A stretch of 64,000 nt of DNA from Chamaecrista fasciculata (lineage: Eukaryota > Streptophyta > Magnoliopsida > Fabales > Fabaceae): NCBI GenBank assembly GCA_003254925.1, contig QANZ01052890.1, forward strand, positions 2,360 to 66,359. Reading direction: 5' to 3'. The position numbers and the translations under genes were made by a program. The notes beneath the pieces were generated by a model that was not told the origin of the DNA, ran no database searches, and worked only from the letters and a program-made list of their open reading frames with translations. This document shows positions 1 through 11,976 of the stretch, piece by piece (the stretch's first letter is position 1; every line of letters starts with the position of its first letter).

Positions 1-1035
1 GACATTAAACCGTGCCCGGGAGGGGACTGGCTGCCTATCGCTACCCCTCTCCTGCTGGGGGTGCTTCTGTCTGTCTTGCCGGGGGGTGTCCCGGCGCCGT
101 TGATCACCACGGTACTGCTGCTGCTGCTGCTGTTTGCTGCCGGAGCTCATATTTGCAAACCTGCTCTTCTGGGAGGTGAAGGCGTCCTCCTTGATGATGA
201 ACTCCTGGACCTTCGACAGTAGTTCTTCTAGTGAGCTGGGGTTCATGAAGGCCAGCTCCTTATGAGTTTGTCCGGGGCGGAGGCCTGCCTGGAAGGCGTG
301 CACCGCCACGCTGTCTTCGAGGTCCTTGACAGTGAGGCACTTCTGATTGAAGCGATGTAGGAAGTCGCGGAGAGACTCGTGCTCTCCCTGGTGGACGTCT
401 GCCAACACGGATGCCGGCTGCTTGTACACTACGCTGGTGGCAAAACGTTTTTTAAACAGGTTTTCCATATCCCGGAAGCTATGTATACTGTCATTGGGGA
501 GCTTGGAGAACCATATGAGCCCTTCCCCGACAAGTGTGGTCGGGAATAACTTGCACTTTTTGCCTTCCGACAGGTTGGCAATCTGCATGCAGGCGTGGAA
601 CTGTCGGAGATGATCATCCGGATCCTTTGTTCCATCATAACGAGGCAGCTTCATCGGCATTTTGAATCCGGTGGGCAATTCATCTTGCTGTATGTGCGGC
701 GCGTATATCCCGGGAGAGGGCATCGGGAGCGCCGGAGGTGTCGGAGCTATTGCTGGGGAGGCTGGAGGAAGGTTTGCCGTTGCCGACGGGCCTGCAGATG
801 GCAGGTGTTTGGCTAAGAGTTGCCATAACTCCGCCGGTACATTCCACTGTTGCATTGTGGACCCTGACGGTGCTGGGGAGGTGGTGGGGTGGTTCATCCC
901 GGTCGGCCCACTTCGCTCCTCGGGGATGTGTTCCTCTTCTCGTCCCGACAACACGGCTTCTGAGGGGGGTCGTGTGTCCGGGGTGGCGTAGTGTACCGGT
1001 GGGGGGAGCTCGGGGACTTCCTGTAGTTTTTCAAA
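1..1035 (-). mobile_element. Ty3/Gypsy retrotransposon gag fragment (Tat/Ogre-like), open at left edge
   Basis: Read on the minus strand, one frame stays open from about 1040 down to base 1, so the protein continues outside the window. An in-frame ATG lies at 897. The N-terminal 60-70 codons are proline-rich. Then comes a Retrotrans_gag domain: LPRYDGTKDPDDHLRQF, an FPTTL..G..IWFSKLP segment, FRDMENLFKKRFA, and EHESLRDFLHRFNQKCL followed by AFQAGLRPG. A polyglutamine and arginine-rich tail follows (about 165-1). This is the capsid-like structural protein of a plant Gypsy element. The order and spacing match gag polyproteins of the Tat/Ogre group; that lineage call is from memory. No break was seen in the visible part. 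The higher GC content than the flanks suggests a fairly young copy. The upstream side ends at the inverted-repeat element at 1031. Confidence 0.85.
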
Positions 1036-1743
1036 ACTTGACACAGTTGGGCCCTCAACCTCCAGTTTTTCGTTAAAAAAAAAACATAAAATTGATTTTT
1101 AACTTAAAATTTTGAATTTTTGCATTAAGAACCTTTTTCTCTATAATAGAATCAAAATGCAAGAAAGAAAAAAAAAATATGGAATTTTAGTTTATTTCAC
1201 ACAACAAAAACAACTTCTCTCTCCACATCATCCACACTCGATCCTTGAACAATACCTCTCTGTAGATCCAAAACCCTGAAACCAAAATTAGTAACAACCG
1301 GACGATCCCCAATCCAATAGCCAATCCTCTGATCTTCCCCTTGTTATCATCGGAGTTTCCGGCTGGAGTAGATGCAAAAGGAGATTATTCTGATAAAAAA
1401 GTTTGGCTTATCCACTCTATCAAAAAAGTTGCAATCGAAAATTAGTTTCAGCAGAGATAGCTCAAAAAAATTGTTTTTTTTGTGAAATAAACTAAAACCC
1501 CTCATTTTTTTTTCTTACATTTTGGTTCTATTATAGAAAAAAGGTTCTTTAATATGAAAATTCAAATTTTTAAAAGTTAAAAATGAATTTTGTCTTTTTC
1601 TTTAACAAAAAAATTGATGGAAAATGTTTGAGGACCAGCTGTGTCAAGTTTTGGAAAATTGAGGAACCAATATGGAACGAAAAATGATTGAGAAACCAAT
1701 TTGAAACATTAAACATAATTGAGGAACCAAAATAGGACTTTGG
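1031..1743. mobile_element. Fold-back TIR element with possible captured receptor-kinase fragment
   Basis: Two arms are inverted copies of each other: about 1031-1215 (starting TTCAAAACTTGACACAG) and about 1470-1660 (ending CTGTGTCAAGTTTTGG). The right arm continues to about 1743 with GAGGAACCAA motifs that have no partner on the left, so the left end looks truncated at the gag junction. The core (1216-1470) is not arm sequence. Read on the minus strand it gives NSDDNKGKIRGLAIGLGIV followed by a hydrophobic run ending SGFWIYR, which resembles the linker, transmembrane helix and basic stop of a plant receptor-like kinase. The element type (Pack-MULE-like) and the gene origin are inferences. 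No target-site duplication could be defined. Confidence 0.5.
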
Positions 1744-1833
1744 CCTATTCTTTATATATTCATTAAACACAAATAAATTTTCATGAGAATCTCATTTTAA
1801 AATAAAAAATTACTAGTCAAACAAATTCTATTT

Positions 1834-2270
1834 TGGTTTAAGTACACTTTTGGTCCCCTAACTTTCGCAAAGGTCTCAATTTGGTCCCCTAACTTTTTTT
1901 GTTGCAATTTTGGTCCCCTAACTTTTGAAAATGTCTCAATTTGGTCTCCTAATTTTTTTTGTTGCAATTTTAGTCCCCTAACTTTTGAAAATGTCTCACC
2001 ATTATATTGGTCCCAAGTGCATTTCCAAGTCATGAAAACGTCTCTCCATAATGGTATTTTTTTAATCTACTTCACCCATATTTACCACATCATCAACCAA
2101 CTCAGTCTGCCAGATCAGCACTAACGAAAGATAATGGATGGAAAAAGTGCACTTGGGACCAACGGTGAGATGTTTTCAAAAGTTAGGGGACTAAAATTGC
2201 AACAAAAAAAGTTAAGGGACCAAATTGAGACCTTTGAGAAAGTTAGGGGACCAAAAGTGCACTTAAGCCA
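1834..2270. repeat. Inverted-repeat MITE of the GGTCCCCTAACTTT type
   Basis: The left end starts TGGTTTAAGTACACTTTTGG and the right end finishes CCAAAAGTGCACTTAAGCCA, which are inverted copies. Inside each arm the phrase GGTCCCCTAACTTTT with a TTGTTGCAATTTT spacer is repeated two to three times. The centre (about 2020-2130) is unique. It has no coding potential, since the apparent minus-strand reading frame is only the repeat phrase. It is a non-autonomous element; the superfamily was not determined. Confidence 0.75.
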
Positions 2271-2358
2271 TCATATATATTGTTAACAATTGAAACATGG
2301 ATGTAAAAGTTGAAACTTTGGTTGGTCGTATCCTGCACCAAGCCGCAAGTATCTTGGA

Positions 2359-2862
2359 TATAAATGTAATTTGGTCCTCATAGTTTCGTTTCAATTGAAA
2401 TGTAATCCTAATGTTATAACACCGTTAGTAATTTAATGACATGGCATAACACTTGTTAGAAAGAATACACATGGCAAATAAAAATAATGCCACACATGAA
2501 AAGTAATAAAATAAATAGATAAATAAAATCCAGAAATGTTTTGGCTTCAAAACCACGTCGTCCGTGTTGCCTTATTGCGTCTCCCTCCTTCATCTTCGAC
2601 TAGTTATGTGAGAAGCCTTATTGCCTTATTGCCTTATTGCGTCCGTGTTGAATAATTGTGAAAAGAATTTTAATCTGTGAGAACTGAGAAGCCTCAATAA
2701 GCCTTTATAATCAAGGTAGGATTAAATTACTAACAGTGTTATGACGGAAGGATTACATTTCAATTAAAATGAAACTACAAGGACCAACTTACATGCAATA
2801 AAAATATAGAGACCAAATTACAATTTTAGTGAAACTATAGGGACCAAATGTATAATTTAACC
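2359..2862. repeat. Inverted-repeat MITE
   Basis: Left arm 2365-2450 (GTAATTTGGTCCTCATAG, then AACACCGTTAGTAATTTAA) pairs with the right arm 2710-2862 (TTAAATTACTAACAGTGTT, then CTATAGGGACCAAATG). The centre carries short copies of TTGCCTTATTGCGTC. No protein is encoded. Confidence 0.65.
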
Positions 2863-3076
2863 TTACTATTTAATCTAACTAGGATGATTTATTAAAGTAA
2901 AATGAATTAATTAATGTATAGATTTGTATGTTGAAAAATAAGAGTTGTATAGTGTTGATACAGCGAACTATATGTCCTAAAATACTGGGTCCTTGCACAT
3001 ATATATGCGTTGTTGAATACCACCAGTTCGCGTAAATCACTCAGGGTGCTGGGATCCAATAGACGAGTTCCTAAAG

Positions 3077-3110
<34 letters not shown>

Positions 3111-3219
3111 GAAATGGAAAGCAGGAATAAAATATAGCTAGCAGGGAGAGAGTAATAATAAGAATTAATAAAGAATAAAATAGGAATTGTGAGAATTGAA
3201 AATTAAGTCAAGATCAAAA

Positions 3220-3994
3220 ATGGCAAGCATAAGCAGCCTAGTGACCTCCCTCCCAAAGTTTGGGCATGCAGGAGCAGCAATAGCAAGGACTCGCGCTTGG
3301 AACGCTAGGATTTTTGCAGCCGCTACTCCCAGGCCTATCCAAGTATATATATATATATATTGAATATTATAGCTTGCTAGCTAGCTACTTAATTATTAAT
3401 TAATTAATTAATTATTATTACAATTATATAAGCTGCACTGCAGATGGCCGGATGTGAATAATTGAATATATATATATATATATATATAATGTTAATTGTT
3501 GTAGGTACCAAGTTCGAACGACAACGATGGATCCAAGTTAAGCAGCGACGGTATTAAAGGGGCAAGTGGCGAAACAATGAATATGCCGGCTGATAAAAAC
3601 CAAGACAAGGCTAACTACTCCACTGGCCCCCGAGATGTACGTACATGCATTGAATGGCTAGCTATAGCCTATAGGAATTGAAGACGATGATGGATATATA
3701 TATATATATATAAATACGTATATGTAACAATTAATAATAATTAAAATGCATGAATGATATATATATATATATATGCAGACGCAGGTGAAGCAGAAGGCAA
3801 GAGAATTGGGTGGAGAGATAAAAGCCTCGTCAGAGAACATAGGAGAGAGAGCAAAGCAGGCGATGCAAGATGCATGGGATTCCACCAAGAACACTGCTCA
3901 TAGGGCTACCGATTCTGTGCTTGAAAAGGCCGGTGAAACCGTTGACTCCCTCAAACAATCCCTCAACAACAACAAAGACAACACCAAAAACTAA
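3220..3994 (+). CDS. Small LEA-like protein, probably mitochondrial, three exons
   Basis: Exons are 3220-3342, 3505-3636 and 3779-3994, all with GT-AG borders and phase 0 joins, giving 156 residues. Residues 1-41 (MASISSLVTSLPKFGHAGAA, then IARTRAWNARIF) are rich in Ser, Ala and Arg with no acid residues, as in a mitochondrial presequence. Residues 42-85 are hydrophilic (Asn, Asp, Ser, Gly). Residues 86-156 form a lysine/alanine-rich amphipathic stretch with 11-mer-like spacing (VKQKARELGGEIK, ERAKQAMQDAWDSTKNTA), as in LEA_4-type proteins. Family knowledge: such proteins protect membranes and proteins during desiccation. A UNE15-like or other LEA_4 relative is possible. Both introns contain long TA repeats. 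It stands alone, with MITEs upstream. Confidence 0.85.
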
Positions 3995-5286
3995 TAACTC
4001 ATCCAATTCCACACATTTAATTATACACGAATGCATATGAAATGTATACAACAATATAATTACATACACATACATATGCACCATCTCTTTCTTATTTAAT
4101 TATTTCTTTGCTTATTATGGCAGGCCACGTCCATGCCATTTAATTTGCACCAAGTTCACCCTTAAATAAATATTATTTCTTTTACTTTATATTCTTATTA
4201 ACTTCTCCACATCCTCAGTCCTCACCAACTCTCCCTCCCTCCCTCCCTCCATCTATTAACTATGGATTTCCAATTTATCATTTAAATTAAATCTACTAAA
4301 TTTGTCAAATGGGCATTAATTATATTGTGGTGGGCGTATTATATATATATGATGTCCACCTTTGCACCGAGTTCTCTCCGATACATTTGACTCAATTGAT
4401 AGGAGATGCATGGTGCATGATGAGTCCGTTTGGGAAGATCATTTAATGTGACTTACTTGGAGCAATGGGCAAGTAGGTGAGTGGATGAACTGAGTAGGCA
4501 CTTTATCCATACGTACATATCACGTTGCTTGGTAAGCAGTAAGTACGTGATAGACAGTAATAAAAACAGAACCATAATTAAGAAGGAATGAAAAGCATGA
4601 TTTAGCCATTTAGGAAAAAACGAAGGAATAAAAAGCACGGAGATATGCTTCACGTGTTTAATTACTCAAGATGATACTCGATAAAGACTAAAGAGTACAA
4701 TGGGACCTCCATTTTTTCAATATACTAAAAAATGAGAAAACCTGCTATTTATAAATTCTTTAAATTTCATAATTTCGACAATTTAATCTTTAAATAATGA
4801 AAATATATTTTTTAATTTCTTAAATAATTATAAAAATTAACTATTTAATCGCTAGAGTCTTTTTTTCATAAGCATCCCTAGAGCCCATTTGCATTACTTA
4901 CAGGGGTGAATAGGTGATAAAGTAATTATATTTTTTATAACAATATTTTTTTTTTCTGCAAGGTGAAGCGATTGTTAAATATATATGTATCGTTACTAAA
5001 ATGTAATAATATATTAATATAAGATATACAAAACGTTGGAACCAGTGGCCCCCATATTTTTCTAGTGTTCCAAAGGACCTGGGTTCGATCATGGTAGCTT
5101 TGTAATTCCCATCCTTAGCTTCTATTTTTGTCTCCTTTTTTTTTTTTTTCTGGTGAGCATCCGGTGGGCTAAGCCCACAAACCAAAAGAGCACAAGAAAA
5201 ACACAACCCCCAAATCAAAGAGGCAAAACGCAGAAAAGATCATAGTTAGAGCATTTTTATTTAAGTAAAAAATATGCCAATATTCT
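3995..5286. other. AT-rich intergenic DNA
   Basis: This stretch holds the LEA 3' flank, an ATATAT run near 4340 and CT-rich patches (4220-4255). A weak RNA polymerase III B-box-like GGTTCGATC at 5094 precedes a T run at 5137-5150, which could be an old SINE remnant. No gene was recognised. Confidence 0.5.
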
Positions 5287-5641
5287 ATTTTGGTCTCTAA
5301 TACTTACCTAAAGTTTCATTTTGGTCCCTAATAATTTTTTTGGTCTGTTTTGTTATTTAATATTTAATGTTTTCTGAAAGTTTCATAATTGACCCATAAC
5401 TATTGGATGTGGTTATATCTCTTCCGTTTGTTGACGACTCCAATTGGGTAAAGAAAAAATTCATCAAATATAACACGCAATTCTAATGTTATCGCGTTCG
5501 AGTTTAAAACCAGAAAAATATTACCATATTCAATAGTTATAAATCAATTATAAAACTTTTAGGAAATATTAAAAATTAAAACAGAACTAAAAAAATATTA
5601 AAAATCAAAACAAAACTTTAGATAAATATAAGAGACTTTGG
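5287..5641. repeat. Degenerate inverted-repeat MITE
   Basis: The left phrase TTTGGTCTCTAATACTTACC and the following CATTTTGGTCCCTAATA are mirrored on the right by ATTAAAAATCAAAACAAAAC and AAATATAAGAGACTTTGG. The centre includes an inverted pair around TAACTATTGGATGTGG and CCATATTCAATAGTTATA. It is immediately followed (5655-5695) by GGCCCCCCCAACC and CCTAGCTCCGCCCTGG, a tail also seen at 23900-23935. No coding sequence was seen. Confidence 0.5.
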
Positions 5642-6133
5642 TAAAAAAAAATTTATCGGCCCCCCCAACCTAAAATCCTAGCTCCGCCCTGGTTGGAACA
5701 ATGGTCACAAATATGAGTTCACCTATTTTGCAAACACAAACCATTGGAATTCAGAAACACTTCTGCAACTAAAATTCATCTTTTATTTTTTCTTCTTCTA
5801 AATTTAAGTTACAAATGTCAGAAAAACAATTATAATGTTTAGTCTCAATTTCTATCTCACTAGCTATTCAGTCTGATAATTAATGAAAACAATGATTAGT
5901 TTAGGTTTAGGTATATTTTATTAACTAATTAAAATGTTAAATTTAATGGATTCACGTCAATAATTAAAATTTATATTATTATGCTAGTTAACAGATAACA
6001 TATGAGAGAATAGTTATTAACATTTATTAGAAGTGTTAGTTGGAGATTGAATCCTTTATTTTCATTTTTAGTGATTAAATCATTAAAAGTAAAAATTAAA
6101 AGATCTAATAGTAAATTTTATCTATAAAAAATA
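5642..6133. other. Intergenic DNA, no feature recognised
   Basis: AT-rich sequence with no open frame of note and no clear repeat end, apart from the CTCCGCC tail at its left margin. Confidence 0.5.
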
Positions 6134-6732
6134 TGCAATAAAAATGGTCAATAATACTTTTTGAATGGTTGACTTTATTGCAATTGAAATACATTGCAAT
6201 AACTTCCATAAAATACATGGAAATGCTGAATATAAATCCAATACATGGAGATGAAACCACTAACCTGGAGTTAAGATCGATCTTGCATGGAGCTAAGATC
6301 TTCAAACAACTAATCTAAAGAATGAGCCAAGATGGAGTTGTCAAAGTTTCTGAAGAAAAGAAGGGACCAAAGTGACAAAATGTGAACCTCATGTGTATCA
6401 AATCACATTTGCTATATATATAGCCAAATTCACTAATTAGTGAATATTACAAAGTGGTCCTTGAACATAATTACAAAACAATCCCTTGACAAACAAACTC
6501 CATATATACATTAGTAATTCAATGAGATAATTACTAATACTCTTCGGACATGGCTTGGGGTTCTTAGCCCGGTCTTGGAAGGCTCGTGATAATCCAACCC
6601 ATTACGAATTATCACAAGTAATATGAACACAATCTATTCTTATTCAGACTTATGATAAATTAATTACTTATCAGTAAACAAAAATATTAATCTTACAATA
6701 GATTAATGCTAATCCACACAAAAATTCCAACA
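6134..6732 (-). mobile_element. Copia-type LTR with polypurine tract, minus orientation
   Basis: On the minus strand the sequence CCAAGTGGGAGAT (6733-6745) is a typical plant Copia polypurine tract. It is followed at once by TGTTGGAATTTTTGTGTGG, the start of an LTR. The LTR ends about 600 bp later in TTTTTATTGCA at 6134, giving TG...CA ends. This is the 3' LTR of an element lying to the right. A second, diverged copy of the tract and LTR start (CTCTCCCACTTGGATAGC) sits at 8197-8215. No matching 5' LTR was found. Confidence 0.65.
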
Positions 6733-8391
6733 ATCTCCCACTTGGATAGCATTAATCTATTAATAGATTTATCAACAAAATACTGAAGCAAGTAATTAAT
6801 TAACACAAAATACACCAATATTTATAACAGATGAAACCATACTCACAGATCACTAAATCCGATAAAGAAACAAGTGATATACACAAAACAGATCACTAAA
6901 TCCGATAGGGAAACAAGTGATACAAACATCAACACAAAATGGTTTCAGAATCTGAATAAGATAGAGTACGAAATGACATTGAAATGTCATAGAGCGAAAC
7001 AAAAGTCTATAAAGACTTAGCTCAGACTCCCCCTAGACTAAGGTCATTCCAAAATTTTTCAACAAGAGCCATATGGGTCACATGATTTAAAAAACTCCAT
7101 AGGCAAGCCCTTAGTCGACAAATTTATCAACGAATGTTCACTAACGATGTGAACCAAATGAGTCTGATACACAAGATGTCAAATTCAAGATTTGAACAAA
7201 ACCATATCCAAACAACAACAAAAATCAGTTGTGAGACAACACAAGACATTGAATCCGATAGGGAAAACAATGTTTCTCACCAACTGAACAAAATTGGATC
7301 CCAAAGTTGGACAAAATTGGATCCCAAAGTTGGACAAAATCCAACAAATGCAACTGAATTACATCAAATGTCTTTCTAAGACCAAATTGGACTGAATCAA
7401 ATAATTATAACAATGTTACCCAAATGCCTCTTAAAGGCCAAATTGGACTGAATCCAATAATTGTAACAAAGTTACCTCAAATGCCTCGTGAAGGCCGAAT
7501 TGGACTAAATCCAATAATTGTAACAAAGCTAACTCGAATGCCTCTTGAAGGAAAAATTGGACTAACTCCAATAAATGTAACAAAGTTACCTCAAATGCCT
7601 CTAATGGCCAAAATTGGACGGAATCCAACAATTGTAACCATGTTACTACGTATACCTCTTGAAGACCAAATTTGACTAAATCCAATAAATGTAACAGTTA
7701 CCCAGATGCCTGTGAGGGTCAAAATTGGACTAAATCCAATAAATATAATGAAGTTACCGAGATGCCTCTTGAAGGCCAAATTGGACTAAATCCAATGATT
7801 GTAACGAAGTTACCCAAATGCCTCTTGAAGGCCAAATTGGACTAAATCCAATAAATGTAACGAAGTTACCCAAATGCCTCTTGAAGGCCAAATTGGACTA
7901 AATCCAATAAATGTAACAATAAGCCAAAATACCGCAAGACTTACTAAGGTGAAATTAATGGGCAATACAAAAATAAGATTTCACCCAAGTCATTCCCACA
8001 AAGCGGTTATTAAAACAAATGTTATATCTCAATCAGAAGACCTATACAAAATATTTTGTCCAAAACAAATATCTCAAGTGCCTAGCAATCCAAAACAAAG
8101 AAGAGATATTAGGACAAAACAAACAAAATCAATAGCTTAATCAGTAATTTCAAATAGTAGTTAATTAATTAATGCTAATCCATACAAATATTAAAATCTC
8201 TCCCACTTGGATAGCATTAATTAATTATCGGATTGGTCCACAAAACTGAACTAAGAAATTAATTATATCAAAACAGATTGCATTAACAATGTCACACCGA
8301 TAGGGTATGTCCACCGTCAATACAATTTTCAGTCCACAAAACAAAACAACCTTGTAACCGGACCCACGATAGGTGAGCACTCAATCACAAG
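6733..8391 (-). mobile_element. Internal non-coding part of minus-strand Copia remnant
   Basis: The region joins the LTR at 6732 and carries no recognisable gag or pol. It includes the tandem array at 7366-7917, short direct duplications (GATCACTAAATCCGATA near 6857 and 6890; GGATCCCAAAGTTGGACAAAA near 7297 and 7319) and a second polypurine-tract-like copy at 8197. It is probably the spacer between pol and the 3' LTR, or a large retrotransposon derivative without genes. Confidence 0.5.
7366..7917. repeat. Tandem array of 56/57-bp units, about nine to ten copies
   Basis: The unit reads approximately CAAATGCCTCTTGAAGG, then CCAAATTGGACTAAATCCAA, then TAAATGTAACGAAGTTACC. Copy starts at 7421 and 7478 are 57 bp apart; copies at 7815 and 7871 are 56 bp apart. 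The last three copies are nearly identical while the left copies are diverged, suggesting recent expansion on the right. The frames on both strands are by-products of the array; the 56-bp units are not a multiple of three, so it is not a coding repeat. Confidence 0.9.
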
Positions 8392-8869
8392 TAGACCTGA
8401 TCGCGGGCCGGGCTCACTAAAATACGGGCCGGGCTTTAGGGGGTAATAACGAACTAAAATTAGGCCCGAGCCCGTTTTAATTCGGGCCGGGCTCGGCCCG
8501 TTTTTTATAAATGTGGACCGGGCTTGATTGCGGGCTTTTTTATATAATTTTTTTTTTGCCAAACTTTTTTATATAATCGAAAGTTGAAACAAAATGATCA
8601 CACACTGTGTGATTAATTATTAATCAATTATACAAATGCTCAAGTTAATTAATTATTTGCTCAAGTTAGTTAATACATAATAATATATATATATATATAT
8701 ATTAATACGGGCCGGGCTGAAAAAAAGCCCGAGCCCGGCCCGTATTAAAACGGGCTTTTTAAAATTCGGGCTCGTTTTTTTTTCGGGCTTTTATTTTCGG
8801 GCTCCTTTTCAATTTTTTCGGGCCGGGTAAATCGGGCCGGACGGGCTTTCGGGCTCATGATCAGGTCTA
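8392..8869. mobile_element. hAT-type MITE with 8-bp target duplication
   Basis: The ends are TAGACCTGATC at 8392 and GATCAGGTCTA finishing at 8869, an inverted pair. The flanks are ATCACAAG at 8384-8391 and again at 8870-8877, a perfect 8-bp direct duplication as expected of hAT insertion. The body is built of CGGGCCGGGCT phrases in both orientations around a central TA run (8684-8702). It has no coding capacity and is inserted in the Copia remnant. Confidence 0.85.
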
Positions 8870-8877
8870 ATCACAAG

Positions 8878-11800
8878 TTGTCAACAATGTCAAACTAATT
8901 TCCATAACCAAAGATTTCAAATTTTTTTACCAAAATGGATTCAAAAAATAATTTTGGGCACAAAACCACAATTTAAGTGCATATTATCGGGTCAAAAAAT
9001 ATTTGACATACCAAACCATAATATTTGGGAGAGAGTGGCAAACATATATGGTCAATAACAATACACAAAATATGCACCAAAAATTGAACACAAGATTCCG
9101 AGAATACATGCCCAAAACTCGGAATTTAAAAAACATGGAAATTAGATACTAAATATTTTGATGCCCCAAAAAATACTAGGAAAAAAGGGAAATCAAATAT
9201 TGAGAGGCAAATATCAAAAAAGGATCTAAATTGGTCATTAAAACAAATATGGGCCAAAACTTACAAATTAATCAAAATTAATTGCAATATATAAGACATA
9301 ATCCTTTAAATGAATAAAGGACCAAATTATGACCAATATGTGATTAACAAATTGGTGTTTGTGTAAACCAAGTGCCCAGTGCCCACCGAATCCCATGCCT
9401 CAAATTACATTTTGCAATTTTTTTTTAAATGCAAAAGGACCAAAATGCAAAAATTAACAAAATGGGGGTGGACCAAGAAATACAAAAAACCCCAAAATAG
9501 GAGGCCAAACACGAGCTGCCATGCTCAATTCAGATTTTGCAAATTTTTTACTAATGCAAAGGACCAAAATGCAAACATAGCAAAATGGGGAACCAAAAAC
9601 GCAAATTGCACAAAAGGGAGGGACCAAAACATAGTTGCACAAGAAAGAGGTGGATCCAAAAAGAAAAATGTACCAAAAGCTCTTAGGCATGGTTCCCAAA
9701 TTCAAAAAAAAAAACTTTCTCGAGCTTCTCCTCAACACCACCTTTTTTTTTTTGTGTAAAAGGACCAAAACGCAAATTGCACAAAACTTGGTGGACCAAA
9801 TATGAAAATTGCGCAAAAACAAGGAAGCCAAACAAGGTCGTCTTCTCCCTCCCGCGGGGTCACTGTTCATCCGCCAAAAACCACCATTTTTGCACGAATT
9901 TGAGCTCGATTTGGCTAAGCTTTTTCATGGGTTTTGATGGTTTCATGACTTAAATTCATTTTCATGAATCAATTTCAAAAGGTCAAGCTCAAAAACGCCC
10001 CAAAAACGAATTCAAGAACCCTAAAAAAAAGGACCAAATCAAAACGCAGCAAATCAGAGCTTTTTCCTCAAAATTTCTTCATGTAAATTGATCCTTAGGG
10101 GCCGAAAATGTGTGACTAGAGATTATTTTCTCACTTAAAGATTTGACATTACTGAATCAAGATTTTTTTTTTAAAGTGTGATTAGAGAAGTTGTAGTGAC
10201 TTGTTGTGATGTCATATGACATTTGATTCATTTGAAAATTATTTTCTCACTTAAAGATAATTGTTTGATGTGAGAAAATGGGGAGAGAGAGATTTCAAAT
10301 GTGTTAAAGTTATATTCTTGCAATTCAGAGGAATTTCTCTAACGAAAGAGAATTTGGTTATGTAGTAGTCTATGATTGTGTATTATTATTTATTAATACT
10401 TTTCTAGTGTGAGAACTTTATTTTGTAAAATTACTGAGTATGTCTATCATCGAAGTGAATTATACATCAAAATTTACAAATTCGTTTAGTTCTCTTTGTT
10501 GATAGGAAGTAGAGCAATTTCATACATAAATTCTGGTTTGAAAAATTTTATAATTTTCCTGAATTGTTACGGCTTTTATCATTAAAGTAGTTTAGCCATT
10601 AAAATTCTCAAAATGTGCAAATTTCTTGTTGGTAGAATTTTGATTGAATTAATAAGCATGGTTACCTGCCCAAAGGGGGTTGTTATGTGTATTAGTTATA
10701 GGGTTACATGAAGCATGTGAATGAGAGCATATAGCCTTGAGAATCAATCTGCCTAATGGTGATAAGTTTCTATAATTATATGTTTTCTTTATACTTTAAG
10801 TGAAATATGAAATTTAAAGGATTTTATCTGCCCAAAGGTGATTTAATTCTTTAATATTTTGTATTGTCATTATAAGTTTTATGGAAGAAGGGGACCAATG
10901 GCATGTTGTATTCTCTGCCCAAAAGGGAGTTTATAATGATGTACCTGGTGCTCCTTTAAAGTTTGACTTGCTGGAATGATTTATGAAATTGCTTGTTTCA
11001 AGGACCATTGTAGGGTCTAAAAGGAAAACGATATACAATTGTTACAGACAATTATATGCTAAAAGTGTTGTAATTAAACAAGAGACATTTTGGTTACATT
11101 AGTATTTTAAATTTATAAGGCCTTGCTTGCCCAAAGGTGACAAGTCTTTTAAATTTAACATACTGTAATTGTTGGCCAAATAAGCTTAGACATATCATAG
11201 GTTTACCTATGAAAATTATGTGCTATGATGGGTAAATTCTTATTTACATTATTTGTGGATTATGTAACTATTTATGAGTGGTTTATCCCCTAACAAAAGG
11301 TAAAGATCCATACGGTGGAATAACACACTAAGTTTTACATGTGTTTAGGGGTCTTTTGATTTCTTAAGTTAGTGGGAGCTTTGTGCATTTAAAGTTTAAG
11401 AGTCTCATGATCTTGTGACTCAGTGGGAGCTCTATGTACTTAAGGTTGGAGAATGTCTCCATAAAGGTCATTATTTATGGCATTATGGTAAAAGTTTGAT
11501 AATCACAATTGTGTAAGTTTTGATTATCATCTACAAGTTAATGTTTTGCTTTTGCAAGGAAAGGTGGATACAACTTGTGCCTTAAGACTTTGTGTCTGTC
11601 TTAAGAGTGACCATTGTGTCTGATAAGATATGGGATGCAACATGTGCTTTAGGACATTGTGCTTGTCTTAAGAGTGATATAATATAGTATACAACATGTG
11701 TCTTAGGACATTATGTATTTGTCTTAAGAGTGACAGTTGTGTTTATTATGATATATCTCTGGTGGCACTGTTTTATATTCTTGGGATAAGGACTCAGACA

Positions 11801-11976
11801 TATAGGCTTGTTTAATTAAGCCAGGTGATTTCTCCTGCAGTTTAAGCATAAAAGTTTTGAGAAATCATATGAAAGACCGATGAGAAATAGTGCATTATTA
11901 AGTACTTGAGAGCTATTTCTAATACACTTTTAGACTTATAATCCATGTCAATGTAGTTGTTAATATGTGTGACTAT
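8878..11976. mobile_element. Non-coding LTR-retrotransposon-like internal sequence
   Basis: From 8878 to about 10080 the text is full of GGACCAAAA phrases and A-rich runs without a protein. From about 10650 to 11760 it repeats TGCCCAAAGGTGA-like phrases (10669, 10831, 10917, 11130), CAGTGGGAGCT-like phrases (11374, 11422) and near-duplicate segments around GTGCTTGTCTTAAGAGTG (11601, 11663, 11723). The right half continues beyond the hAT insertion to the polypurine tract and LTR at 13744-14156, so it probably belongs to a plus-strand, gene-less Copia-related element. No 5' LTR or primer site was found. Confidence 0.45.

Noticed and set aside
5030..5160. tRNA gene or SINE with box-B-like GGTTCGATC
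   Set aside because: No cloverleaf or convincing box A could be traced; at most an old remnant.
7366..7917. CRISPR-like repeat array
   Set aside because: Units are directly adjacent without unique spacers, and this is a plant nuclear context; it is an ordinary tandem repeat.
9379..9870. Frames of 126 and 138 codons on opposite strands
   Set aside because: Low-complexity repeats of GGACCAAAA-type sequence in retrotransposon debris, with no domain.
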